From NCBI RefSeq assembly GCF_010550245.1, contig NZ_JAAGLU010000006.1, forward strand, positions 124,001 through 188,000: a stretch of 64,000 nt of DNA. The letters are read 5' to 3'. The notes below the pieces were generated by a model that saw only the letters and a program-made list of their open reading frames with translations, was not told the DNA's origin and did no database searches. The translations under genes and the position numbers were made by a program. This document shows, piece by piece, positions 8,946 to 17,841 of the stretch (position 1 is the stretch's first letter; each line of letters opens with the position of its first letter). The stretch is from Streptomyces sp. SID12501 (GTDB lineage Bacteria > Actinomycetota > Actinomycetes > Streptomycetales > Streptomycetaceae).

Positions 8946-9644
8946 ATGGTGATGACGACGACCGTACCCATCCCGGCGGGCTGGCCCGCGACCGAGGAAC
9001 GGGCCCGCGAGGTCCAGGACGAGCTGTGCCTGCGGGTGGTCCTGGACGAGCCGGGACCGCCGGCCGGGACCGGGCACGTCACGGGCGTCGACGTCGCCTA
9101 CGACGACGAGCGGGACCTCGTCGTGGCCGCCGCGGTCGTCCTGGACGCGGCGAGCCTCGACGTCGTCGCCGAGGCCACGGCCACCGGGCGGGTCCCCTTC
9201 CCGTACGTGCCCGGCCTGCTCGCGTTCCGCGAGATCCCGGCCGTCCTGGCCGCTCTGGACGCGCTGCCCGTCCCGCCCGGCCTCGTCGTCTGCGACGGCT
9301 ACGGCCTGGCCCACCCGCGCCGTTTCGGCCTCGCCAGCCACCTGGGTGTCCTCACCGGCCTGCCCACGATCGGCGTCGCGAAGAACCCGTTCACCTTCGC
9401 CTACGAGGAGCCGGGGCCCCGGCGCGGGTCGGCGTCCCCGCTTCTGGCGGGCACCGAGGAGGTCGGCCGCGCCCTGCGCACCCGGGACGCGGTCAAACCG
9501 GTGTTCGTCTCGGTCGGCCACCGCACGTCCCTCGACACGGCCTGCGCCCACACCCTGGCGCTCACCCCGGCCTACCGCCTCCCGGAGACGACCCGCCGGG
9601 CGGACGCCCTGTGCAGACGGGCCCTGAAGGAAGCCACCGCCTGA
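8946..9644 (+). CDS. nfi: Endonuclease V (deoxyinosine 3' endonuclease)
   Basis: A 232-residue endonuclease V, which nicks DNA or RNA one base 3' of inosine in repair of deaminated adenine. The active site is intact: GVDVAYD (Asp about 49), the wedge motif PYVPGLLAFRE (Tyr about 87, Glu about 96) and VCDGYGLAHPRRFGLASHLG (Asp about 117 and two His). A TACCCT -10-like hexamer ends ten bases before the ATG and no ribosome binding site is seen, so the mRNA may be leaderless. GTG or ATG codons two positions further on are minor alternatives. Confidence 0.93.
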   Translation: MVMTTTVPIPAGWPATEERAREVQDELCLRVVLDEPGPPAGTGHVTGVDVAYDDERDLVVAAAVVLDAASLDVVAEATATGRVPFPYVPGLLAFREIPAVLAALDALPVPPGLVVCDGYGLAHPRRFGLASHLGVLTGLPTIGVAKNPFTFAYEEPGPRRGSASPLLAGTEEVGRALRTRDAVKPVFVSVGHRTSLDTACAHTLALTPAYRLPETTRRADALCRRALKEATA

Positions 9645-9661
9645 CGGAGGCGACCGTCCGA

Positions 9662-9727
9662 GGCAATCAGGCAATCAGGCAATCAGGTGATCCGGTGATC
9701 ATCTGAGTACGTGTTCTGAGTACTTGT
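9662..9727. repeat. Tandem octamers followed by tandem 13-mers
   Basis: Five 8-bp units run from 9662 to 9701: GGCAATCA three times, then GGTGATCC and GGTGATCA. They are followed at once by two 13-bp copies (TCTGAGTACGTGT at 9702-9714 and TCTGAGTACTTGT at 9715-9727) that differ at one base. They lie 40-106 bp upstream of the small membrane protein start. They may be protein-binding sites or replication slippage. Confidence 0.7.
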
Positions 9728-9767
9728 ACGGATGTCGGCGGCCCTGAGCTGTCGGCAGGCTGTGTGC

Positions 9768-9914
9768 ATGACCACGCACCGAGCCCCGAAGCCCCTCGCC
9801 AGCCCGGCCCAGCCCGTCGAGCGCGCCGTCACGGCCGCACTGATCGTCGCCGTACTGGCGGGACTCGCCTGGATCGGCGGCATGATCTACACGGTCACCG
9901 GCTGGGCCCAGTAA
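9768..9914 (+). CDS. Tiny single-pass membrane protein
   Basis: A 48-residue protein with one hydrophobic segment (ALIVAVLAGLAWIGGMIY, about residues 23-40), preceded by a polar Pro-rich N-terminus. ATG 9768 is preferred over the upstream ATG at 9732 because homologous small Streptomyces proteins begin with MTTH-like sequences; the ribosome binding site is weak. No function can be assigned. Confidence 0.55.
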   Translation: MTTHRAPKPLASPAQPVERAVTAALIVAVLAGLAWIGGMIYTVTGWAQ

Positions 9915-9922
9915 GCCGCAGA

Positions 9923-9939
9923 AGAGCTTCTTGAGCTCT
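9923..9939. terminator. Hairpin between convergent genes
   Basis: AGAGCT and AGCTCT are separated by five bases, between the small membrane protein gene and the convergent reductase gene. It could serve both transcripts. It lacks a U-tract. Confidence 0.35.
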
Positions 9940-9953
9940 GACGGCCCGGCCGG

Positions 9954-11141
9954 TCACCTGCTGGCCGCGACCCGGAACGTGATCCCCGCCTTGCGCAGGC
10001 GTTCGATCAGCGCGTCGCCCATCGCCACGGCGGTGGTGACCTGACCGGCCGTCGCCGGGAGATCGTCGAAGGCCAGGGAGAGCGCGGACTCGGCGAACAT
10101 CTTCGCCGTCTCGTCGTAGCCGGGGTCGCCTCCCGACACCTCCGTGAACACCCGCTGTCCGCCGCCCTCACCCACGAACCGCACCGAGAACCAGCTCTTC
10201 GCCCGCCGCTCCGCGCTCGGCCCGTCACCAGGCTGCAGCCGTCCGGACAGCCAGCGCCGTGCGGGCGGCAGCTGGGCCGCCGCGAACACCGCACCGGCGG
10301 CGGCGACTCCGCCCACCGCGAAGGGCAGCCGCCGTACCGCCGCGTAGTGGCGGTAACGGAAATCGGGGCCGTACCGTTCCAGCGCGCGTGCCGAGCGCAC
10401 CACGACCTGCGGGTCGATGGTGGGCAGCGGCAGCGCCCAGGCGCCGACCTCCCCGGCGTACCGGGGTACGCCCGCGGGTGCGGTCGCCCGGCGGCCCAGC
10501 AGCCGCGGCTCGTGGCGTCGGCGGTCGCGTGCGGCGGCCAGCATCCGGGGTCCCCGGGAGAACTGGTTGAGCGCCGAGGCGAAGGTGCCGCCCGAGAACA
10601 TCGCCTCGGTGCGCACGAACCCGTCCACGGTCAGCGGCACCCCCTCGGGCAGCTGCGCGACGGTGAAGTACGCGCCCAGGTCGTGCGGGACGGAGTCGAA
10701 ACCGCAGGCGTGCACCAGTCGGGCGCCGGTCTCCCGCGCGCGTGTGTCGTGCCGGACGTACATCAGGTCGACGAACTCGGGCTCACCGCTGAGGTCGAGG
10801 TAGTCGGTGCCGGCGTCCGCGCAGGCGGCGACCAGTTCCTCGCCGTACGTCAGATAGGGGCCGACCGTCGTGGCCAGCACGCGCGCGTGGCCGGCGAGTT
10901 CGCGCAGCGAGGCCGGATCGGACACGTCCGCCACCAGCACCCCGGCCTCGGCGGCCCCGCCGATGCCCGTGAGGCGCTCCCGCAGCCGCTCCAGCTTGTC
11001 CAGGTCGCGGCCGGCGACCGCCCAGCGCAGATCCTCGGGCGCGTGCGCGGCGAGGTATTCGGCGGTGAGCGCGCCGACGAAGCCAGTGGCTCCGAACAAC
11101 ACGATGTCGTACGGGCGTTCCGCCCTGCTCGGCCTGTTCAT
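9954..11141 (-). CDS. Saccharopine dehydrogenase-like / trans-acting enoyl reductase family
   Basis: A 395-residue NAD(P)-dependent oxidoreductase. The N-terminal Rossmann motif is VLFGATGFVGALTAEYLA (about residues 14-31). The conserved DYLDLSGEPEFVD, HACGFDSVPHDLG and FVRTEAMFSGGTFAS segments are those of the saccharopine dehydrogenase-like family, which includes the mycobacterial trans-acting enoyl reductase of phenolic lipid synthesis. A weakly hydrophobic segment near residue 290 might touch the membrane. The true substrate is unknown. ATG 11141 has AAGGGG upstream; the longer start at 11264 would cover the regulatory region. It is divergent from the fatty acid genes and shares a promoter region containing two palindromes. 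Confidence 0.85.
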   Translation of the reverse strand: MNRPSRAERPYDIVLFGATGFVGALTAEYLAAHAPEDLRWAVAGRDLDKLERLRERLTGIGGAAEAGVLVADVSDPASLRELAGHARVLATTVGPYLTYGEELVAACADAGTDYLDLSGEPEFVDLMYVRHDTRARETGARLVHACGFDSVPHDLGAYFTVAQLPEGVPLTVDGFVRTEAMFSGGTFASALNQFSRGPRMLAAARDRRRHEPRLLGRRATAPAGVPRYAGEVGAWALPLPTIDPQVVVRSARALERYGPDFRYRHYAAVRRLPFAVGGVAAAGAVFAAAQLPPARRWLSGRLQPGDGPSAERRAKSWFSVRFVGEGGGQRVFTEVSGGDPGYDETAKMFAESALSLAFDDLPATAGQVTTAVAMGDALIERLRKAGITFRVAASR

Positions 11142-11245
11142 GACACCCCTTGCTGTGCATCCCGCGCCGTTGTCGGTGGTCGAGGCTAGCGTGAGGTGGA
11201 TCGATCTCGCGCGGCCGGTCGTTGTCCGGAAGGAAGCGGCTTGGC

Positions 11246-11301
11246 CAAGCGCTTGCTTAATCAACGTCCTGCGAAGCCTTGTGCGGAGCGGAACGCGTTC
11301 C
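11246..11301. promoter_or_regulatory. Two palindromes in divergent lipid-gene promoter
   Basis: CAAGCGCTTG (11246-11255) and GGAACGCGTTCC (11290-11301) are perfect palindromes in the 208-bp gap between the reductase and the CoA-transferase gene. The first matches the core CAAGnnCTTG of the KstR2 operator and the second contains the AACnnGTT core of KstR-type sites, both TetR regulators of actinobacterial lipid/sterol catabolism. Outer bases do not all fit, so the actual regulator is unknown. Confidence 0.5.
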
Positions 11302-11349
11302 TAGCATCGCTGGTGTCACATCGGTTCGTGTCACGGGAGTGGGGGCTCG

Positions 11350-12486
11350 ATGTCAGTCGCGGGGACCACGGGAAGCGGCCCGCTCGCCGGGGTGCGGGTG
11401 GTCGAGCTGGCGGGCATCGGGCCCGGCCCGTTCGCCGCCATGCTCCTCGCCGACCTGGGCGCCGACGTGGTGCGGGTGGACCGGCCCGGGGGCAGCGGAC
11501 TCGCCGTCAACCCCGAGTACGACGTGACGAACCGCAACAAGCGGTCGGTGATCGTCGACCTGAAGGCGGCCGACGGACCCTCCCGCGTCCTGGACCTGGC
11601 CACCCGCGCCGACATCCTGGTCGAGGGCTACCGCCCGGGCGTCGCCGAGCGCCTCGGCATCGGACCCGAGACCTGCCACGCCCGCAACCCGAGGCTCGTC
11701 TACGGCCGGATGACGGGCTGGGGCCAGGAGGGCCCGCTCGCCCGCCGCGCCGGGCACGACATCGCCTACCTCGCCCCGACCGGCACCCTCGGCCTGATCG
11801 GCAGCCCGCACGAACCGCCGCCCGCCCCGGCCAACCTCCTCGGCGACTACGCGGGCGGCTCCCTCTACCTCGTCGTCGGCGTCCTCGCCGCCCTCCATCA
11901 CGCGCGCGCGACAGGCACCGGTCAGGTCGTGGACGCCGCGATCGTCGACGGTGCCGCCCACCTCGCCACGATGATCCACGGCATGCTCGCGGCAGGCGGC
12001 TGGCAGGACCGGCGCGGCGCCAACCTCCTCGACGGCGGCTGCCCGTACTACGGGACCTACGAGACCGCCGACGGCCGGTACATGGCGGTCGGCGCCCTGG
12101 AACCGCAGTTCTACGCGGAGTTCCTCGACCTGCTCGGCCTCCCGGAGCACTCCGGCGCCCGCAAGGACATCGCCCGCTGGAACGACCTGCGCGAGGCCGT
12201 CACGGCCCGCTTCAGAACCCGTACGAGGGACGAGTGGACGGCCGTCTTCGAGGGTTCCGACGCCTGTGTGGCGCCCGTCCTCTCGCTGCGCGAGGCCCCG
12301 CACCACCCGCACCTGGCCGCCCGCGGCACCTTCACCGACCACGGCGGCATCACCCAGCCCGCCCCCGCGCCCCGCTTCTCCGTCACCCACACGTCGATCC
12401 ACAGCGGCCCCGCCCAGCCCGGCGCCGACACGGAGGACGTGGCGCGCGACTGGGACGTGCCCCGACTCCTGCGGGACGGCGGCTGA
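11350..12486 (+). CDS. CaiB/BaiF CoA transferase family, alpha-methylacyl-CoA racemase-like
   Basis: A 378-residue class III CoA transferase-fold enzyme. The pattern [20 protein letters not shown] near the start and [12 protein letters not shown] are hallmarks of the family. His at about 136 ([11 protein letters not shown]) and Asp at about 166 (GDYAGG) are separated by 30 residues exactly as the catalytic His/Asp pair in the mycobacterial alpha-methylacyl-CoA racemase. That makes racemisation of 2-methylacyl-CoA, needed before beta-oxidation of branched chains, the best guess. It opens a three-gene block with thiolase and FadB-type enzyme. Confidence 0.88.
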   Translation: MSVAGTTGSGPLAGVRVVELAGIGPGPFAAMLLADLGADVVRVDRPGGSGLAVNPEYDVTNRNKRSVIVDLKAADGPSRVLDLATRADILVEGYRPGVAERLGIGPETCHARNPRLVYGRMTGWGQEGPLARRAGHDIAYLAPTGTLGLIGSPHEPPPAPANLLGDYAGGSLYLVVGVLAALHHARATGTGQVVDAAIVDGAAHLATMIHGMLAAGGWQDRRGANLLDGGCPYYGTYETADGRYMAVGALEPQFYAEFLDLLGLPEHSGARKDIARWNDLREAVTARFRTRTRDEWTAVFEGSDACVAPVLSLREAPHHPHLAARGTFTDHGGITQPAPAPRFSVTHTSIHSGPAQPGADTEDVARDWDVPRLLRDGG

Positions 12487-12533
12487 CCCCCTGCCTGCCC
12501 CGCTCGCCCAACCCACCCCCGAAAGGCCCACCA

Positions 12534-13748
<1,215 letters not shown>

Positions 13749-13849
13749 ACTCCCGGCGGAACCGGCCGAATCGGCGGAGCCGGCGCATGAGTGGTTCAGC
13801 CGACCCAGCGGCATCAAGAGACTTCTGAGCTTCTACGGAGATTCCCGTC

Positions 13850-16042
13850 ATGACACAGAGCACCACCATCCGCTGGGAACAGGACCGCACCGGTCTCGTC
13901 ACCCTCGTCCTCGACGACCCGGCCCAGTCCGCGAACACCATGAACCAGGCGTTCCGGGACTCCCTCGCGGTGGTCACCGACCGTCTGGAGGCCGAGAAGG
14001 ACACGATCCGCGGCATCATCCTCACCTCCGCCAAGAAGACGTTCTTCGCGGGCGGCGACCTGCGCGACCTGATCCGGGTCACCTCCGACACGGCCCAGGA
14101 ACTGTTCGAGGGCGGCCTCGCCATCAAGCGCGACCTGCGTCGTATCGAGACCCTGGGCGTGCCGGTGGTCGCGGCGATGAACGGCGCAGCCCTGGGCGGC
14201 GGTTACGAGCTCGCGCTGGCCTGCCACCACCGGGTCGCGCTCGACGCGCCGGGTACGAAGATCGGCTGTCCCGAGGTCACCCTCGGCCTGCTCCCCGGAG
14301 GCGGCGGGGTCGTCCGTACGGTACGCCTGCTGGGCATCGCCGACGCGCTGCTGAAGGTGCTGCTCCAGGGCACCCAGTACAGCCCCCAGCGCGCCCTGAA
14401 GAACGGCCTGATCGACGAAGTGGCCGCCACGCAGGACGAGTTGATGGCCAAGGCCCGCGCCTTCATCGACGCCAACCCCGAGTCGCGGCAACCCTGGGAC
14501 AGGCCCGGCTACCGTATTCCGGGCGGCACCCCGGCCAGCCCCCGGTTCGCGGCGAACCTGCCCGCCTTCCCCGCCAACCTGCGCAAGCAGACGAACGGCG
14601 CGCCCTACCCGGCCCCGCGCGGCATCCTCGCGGCGGCCGTCGAGGGCGCCCAGGTCGACTTCGAGACCGCGCAGGTCATCGAGGCCCGCTACTTCGTGGA
14701 ACTGGCCGCCGGACAGACCTCGAAGAACATGATCCAGGCGTTCTTCTTCGACCTCCAGGCCGTCAACTCGGGCGCCAACCGCCCCAAGGGCGTCGAACCG
14801 CGCCCGGTCCGCAGGGTGGCGGTCCTCGGCGCCGGGATGATGGGCGCGGGCATCGCCTACTCGTGCGCCCGCGCGGGCATCGAGGTCGTCCTCAAGGACG
14901 TCTCCGCGGAAGCCGCGGCCCGGGGGAAGAACTACTCCGAGAAGCTGTGCGCGAAGGCGGTCTCCCGGGGACGCACGACCCAGGAGAAGGCGGACGAGCT
15001 GCTGGCCCGGATCACGCCGACCGCGGATCCGCAGGACGTGGCGGGCTGCGACGCGGTGATCGAGGCGGTCTTCGAGGACCCGGCCCTGAAGCACAAGGTG
15101 TTCCAGGAGATCCAGCACCTCGTCGCACCGGACGCGCTGCTCTGTTCCAACACCTCGACGCTGCCCATCAGCGCCCTCGCCGAAGGGGTCGAACGGCAGG
15201 GCGACTTCGTCGGACTGCACTTCTTCTCGCCGGTCGACAAGATGCCGCTCGTCGAGATCATCAAGGGCGAGCGGACGGGGGAGGAGGCGCTGGCGCGGGC
15301 CTTCGACCTGGTCCGCCAGATCAGGAAGACCCCGATCGTCGTCAACGACTCGCGCGGCTTCTTCACCTCACGGGTCATCGGTCACTTCATCAACGAGGGC
15401 GTGGCGATGGTCGGCGAGGGCATCGAGCCCGCGTCGGTCGAACAGGCGGCGGCGCAGGCCGGTTACCCGGCGAAGGTGCTGTCCCTCATGGACGAACTGA
15501 CGCTGACCCTGCCGCGCAAGATCCGGGCGGAGTCCAGGCGGGCGGTGGAGGAGGCGGGCGGTACATGGGTGACGCATCCCGCCGAGGCGGTGATCGACCG
15601 CATGGTGGACGAGTTCGGCCGTACCGGGCGGAGCGGGGGCGGAGGCTTCTACGAGTACGGGGAGGACGGCAAGCGGGCGGGGCTGTGGCCGGGACTGCGG
15701 GAGCACTTCGCGCGTGAAGGCGGGGAGGGCGGGGAGGGTACGCGGATCCCGTTCAAGGACATGCAGGAACGGATGCTGTTCTCGGAGGCGCTGGACACGG
15801 TGAGGCTGCTGGAGGAGGGCGTGCTCACGTCGGTCGCCGACGCCAACATCGGCTCGATCTTCGGGATCGGGTTCCCGGGATGGACGGGCGGTGTCCTCCA
15901 GTACATCAACGGTTACGAGGGCGGCCTGCCGGGCTTCGTGGCGCGGTCGCGCGAGCTGGCGGAGCGGTACGGGGAGCGCTTCGCTCCGCCGGCGCTGCTG
16001 GTGGAGAAGGCGGCGAAGCGGGAGGGGTTCGGGGACGGGTAA
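13850..16042 (+). CDS. fadB: FadB/FadJ-type enoyl-CoA hydratase / 3-hydroxyacyl-CoA dehydrogenase
   Basis: A 730-residue bifunctional beta-oxidation protein. The N-terminal crotonase domain (about 1-310) shows FFAGGDLRDL and NGAALGGGYELAL, which form the oxyanion hole. The NAD-binding domain starts at VAVLGAGMMGAGIAY (about 324-338), with SNTSTLPISALA and GLHFFSPVDKMPLVEII typical of 3-hydroxyacyl-CoA dehydrogenase, followed by its C-terminal helical domain. It should hydrate trans-2-enoyl-CoA and oxidise the product to 3-ketoacyl-CoA, the thiolase substrate. The start has ACGGAG upstream. A strong hairpin follows the stop. Confidence 0.94.
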   Translation: MTQSTTIRWEQDRTGLVTLVLDDPAQSANTMNQAFRDSLAVVTDRLEAEKDTIRGIILTSAKKTFFAGGDLRDLIRVTSDTAQELFEGGLAIKRDLRRIETLGVPVVAAMNGAALGGGYELALACHHRVALDAPGTKIGCPEVTLGLLPGGGGVVRTVRLLGIADALLKVLLQGTQYSPQRALKNGLIDEVAATQDELMAKARAFIDANPESRQPWDRPGYRIPGGTPASPRFAANLPAFPANLRKQTNGAPYPAPRGILAAAVEGAQVDFETAQVIEARYFVELAAGQTSKNMIQAFFFDLQAVNSGANRPKGVEPRPVRRVAVLGAGMMGAGIAYSCARAGIEVVLKDVSAEAAARGKNYSEKLCAKAVSRGRTTQEKADELLARITPTADPQDVAGCDAVIEAVFEDPALKHKVFQEIQHLVAPDALLCSNTSTLPISALAEGVERQGDFVGLHFFSPVDKMPLVEIIKGERTGEEALARAFDLVRQIRKTPIVVNDSRGFFTSRVIGHFINEGVAMVGEGIEPASVEQAAAQAGYPAKVLSLMDELTLTLPRKIRAESRRAVEEAGGTWVTHPAEAVIDRMVDEFGRTGRSGGGGFYEYGEDGKRAGLWPGLREHFAREGGEGGEGTRIPFKDMQERMLFSEALDTVRLLEEGVLTSVADANIGSIFGIGFPGWTGGVLQYINGYEGGLPGFVARSRELAERYGERFAPPALLVEKAAKREGFGDG

Positions 16043-16049
16043 CGTCCCT

Positions 16050-16072
16050 GCCGCCCCCGTCCTGGGGGCGGC
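16050..16072 (+). terminator. Hairpin terminator after fadB
   Basis: A perfect 9-bp stem, GCCGCCCCC and GGGGGCGGC, with a five-base loop starts eight bases after the fadB stop codon. There is no U-tract, as is common in Streptomyces. Confidence 0.65.
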
Positions 16073-16108
16073 GCCTCCCCAGCCCTCGCCGATGATCGGA
16101 CTGGAAAC

Positions 16109-16135
16109 GGGTGGATGGGTGGCTGGGTGGGTGGG
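16109..16135 (+). other. G-quadruplex-forming motif between convergent genes
   Basis: Five GGG tracts (16109-16111, 16117-16119, 16125-16127, 16129-16131, 16133-16135) with loops of 5, 5, 1 and 1 bases meet the standard G-quadruplex pattern. The motif ends six bases from the M1 peptidase stop and is followed by five A residues. It would be G-rich in any fadB read-through RNA. Confidence 0.6.
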
Positions 16136-16141
16136 AAAAAT

Positions 16142-17617
16142 TCAGTGCCCCTCGTGCACCGAGTTCGTCGCCGCGATCTCCCTCCAGGACTTCGGCGGCA
16201 CCGGAACGACCGACGCCCGCGCCGCAGGCGCACCCGGCTTGGACGCCTGGAACAGCCAGGCGTCGAACAACGCCCCCAACGACTCGCCGGACACCTGTTC
16301 GGCGTACGCCCGAAAGTCGGCTACGGACGCGTTGCCGTACGCGAACTTCGTGGGCCACCCCTTCAGGATCGCGAAGAAGTCCGCGTCGCCGATCTCGTTG
16401 CGCAGCGCCTGGAGGGCCAGTGCGCCCCGGTCGTAGACGGCCAGGTCGAACTGGTTCTCGGGTCCCGGGTCGCCCGGCTTCACGGTCCAGAACGGGTCGT
16501 CGGCCGGGTGCAGGGCGTACACGTAGTCGGCGAGTTCCTGCGCCGTGCCCTCGTCCTCGTGTTCGGACCACAGCCACTGGGCGTACCGGGCGAAGCCCTC
16601 GTTGACCCAGATGTCCTTCCAGCCGGCGACGGACACGTCGTCGCCGTACCACTGGTGGGCCAGCTCATGGACGACGACGGAGACGTTCGTACCGTTCGCG
16701 AACTGGCGCGGGCTGTAGAAGGGCCGCGTCTGCGTCTCCAGCGCGTACCCCGTGTTCGTGTTCGGGACATACCCGCCGAGCGCGTTGAAGGGGTAGGGGC
16801 CGAAGTATCCCGCCAGCCAGTCCGCGACCTCGCCGGTCCGCTCGACGCTCGCCCGTGCGGCCCCGTAGTTGTCGCCGAGGTCCTTGCTGTAGGCGTTGAC
16901 GACCGGGATGCCGCTCTCGGTCGTCCCGGTCGTGAGGTCGAACCGACCGACCGCGAGGGTGGCGAGATACGTGGCCTGCGGCTTGTTGGAGCGCCAGTTG
17001 TAGCGGGTCCAGCCGAGGCGTGAACTCGTCGACTGGAGCGTGCCGTTGGAGATCGCCTGCGAGCCGTCCGGGACGAGCACCGAGACGTCGTACGTGGCCT
17101 TGTCGAGCGGGTGGTCGTTGCTCGGGAACCACCACCAGGCCGACTCGGGCTCGTTCGCGCCGACGCCGCCGTCCGGGGTGCGGTGCCAGCTGGTGAAGCC
17201 GTACGCCTGCTTCGACGAGGGAACTCCGCTGTACCGCACGACGACGGTCACCGCCGAACCCTTGGGCAGAGGAGTGCGCGGAGTGATCTCCAGTTCGTGC
17301 TCGCCGGAGGTGGCGAAGACGGCCCGGACGCCGTTGACGCGGACCTCGTCGACTTCCAGCAGGAAGTCCAGATCGAACCGAGACAGATCCTGGGTCGTGG
17401 TCGCGAGGAGGGTCGCCGTGCCCTCCAACTCGTCCGTGGCGGGCTGGTACTTGAGCCGAAGGTCGTAGTGCGAGACGTCGTATCCGCCGTTGCCGTACGC
17501 CGGATAGTAGGGGTCGCCGATGCCCGGCGCCCCGGGGACGTAGCTCGCGGCCGATGCCGGGATCGCCAGCAGCAGGGCGGCCGTGAGCGTGCCGGGGGCG
17601 ATGAGTCTGCGGTGCAC
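16142..17617 (-). CDS. Secreted M1-family zinc metallopeptidase
   Basis: A 491-residue exported aminopeptidase-like protein. It has a signal peptide (Arg-rich start, hydrophobic 8-20, ASAAS cleavage region). The zinc motif HELAH is at about 317-321 with the third ligand Glu in WVNEGFARY (about 340). The exopeptidase motif is GYALE (about 291-295) in place of the classical GAMEN. The N-terminal beta domain precedes it as in M1 enzymes, but the long C-terminal domain of aminopeptidase N is missing, so this is a short secreted form. GTG 17617 has TTGGAG upstream. It is divergent from the secreted S15 peptidase gene, suggesting joint extracellular peptide use. Confidence 0.9.
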   Translation of the reverse strand: MHRRLIAPGTLTAALLLAIPASAASYVPGAPGIGDPYYPAYGNGGYDVSHYDLRLKYQPATDELEGTATLLATTTQDLSRFDLDFLLEVDEVRVNGVRAVFATSGEHELEITPRTPLPKGSAVTVVVRYSGVPSSKQAYGFTSWHRTPDGGVGANEPESAWWWFPSNDHPLDKATYDVSVLVPDGSQAISNGTLQSTSSRLGWTRYNWRSNKPQATYLATLAVGRFDLTTGTTESGIPVVNAYSKDLGDNYGAARASVERTGEVADWLAGYFGPYPFNALGGYVPNTNTGYALETQTRPFYSPRQFANGTNVSVVVHELAHQWYGDDVSVAGWKDIWVNEGFARYAQWLWSEHEDEGTAQELADYVYALHPADDPFWTVKPGDPGPENQFDLAVYDRGALALQALRNEIGDADFFAILKGWPTKFAYGNASVADFRAYAEQVSGESLGALFDAWLFQASKPGAPAARASVVPVPPKSWREIAATNSVHEGH

Positions 17618-17841
17618 GAGAGCTCCAAGTCGTAGAGGCAGTCGTAGCCGTGGGGGGAAGGTGAGTCTGTCCGGAGCCTATTCATTCACTGTGGCCCCAC
17701 GCGTGTTCACAGCCACCGCTGTCACACGATCGCCATTCGGCCGCCACGTGCCGCCCACCGCACAGACCGTTCTCAGCCACCTCATGGCCACTTCAACCCC
17801 TCCTGCCCCTCAGCTGCCCTCTTCTGCGCGGGAGTTGACCG

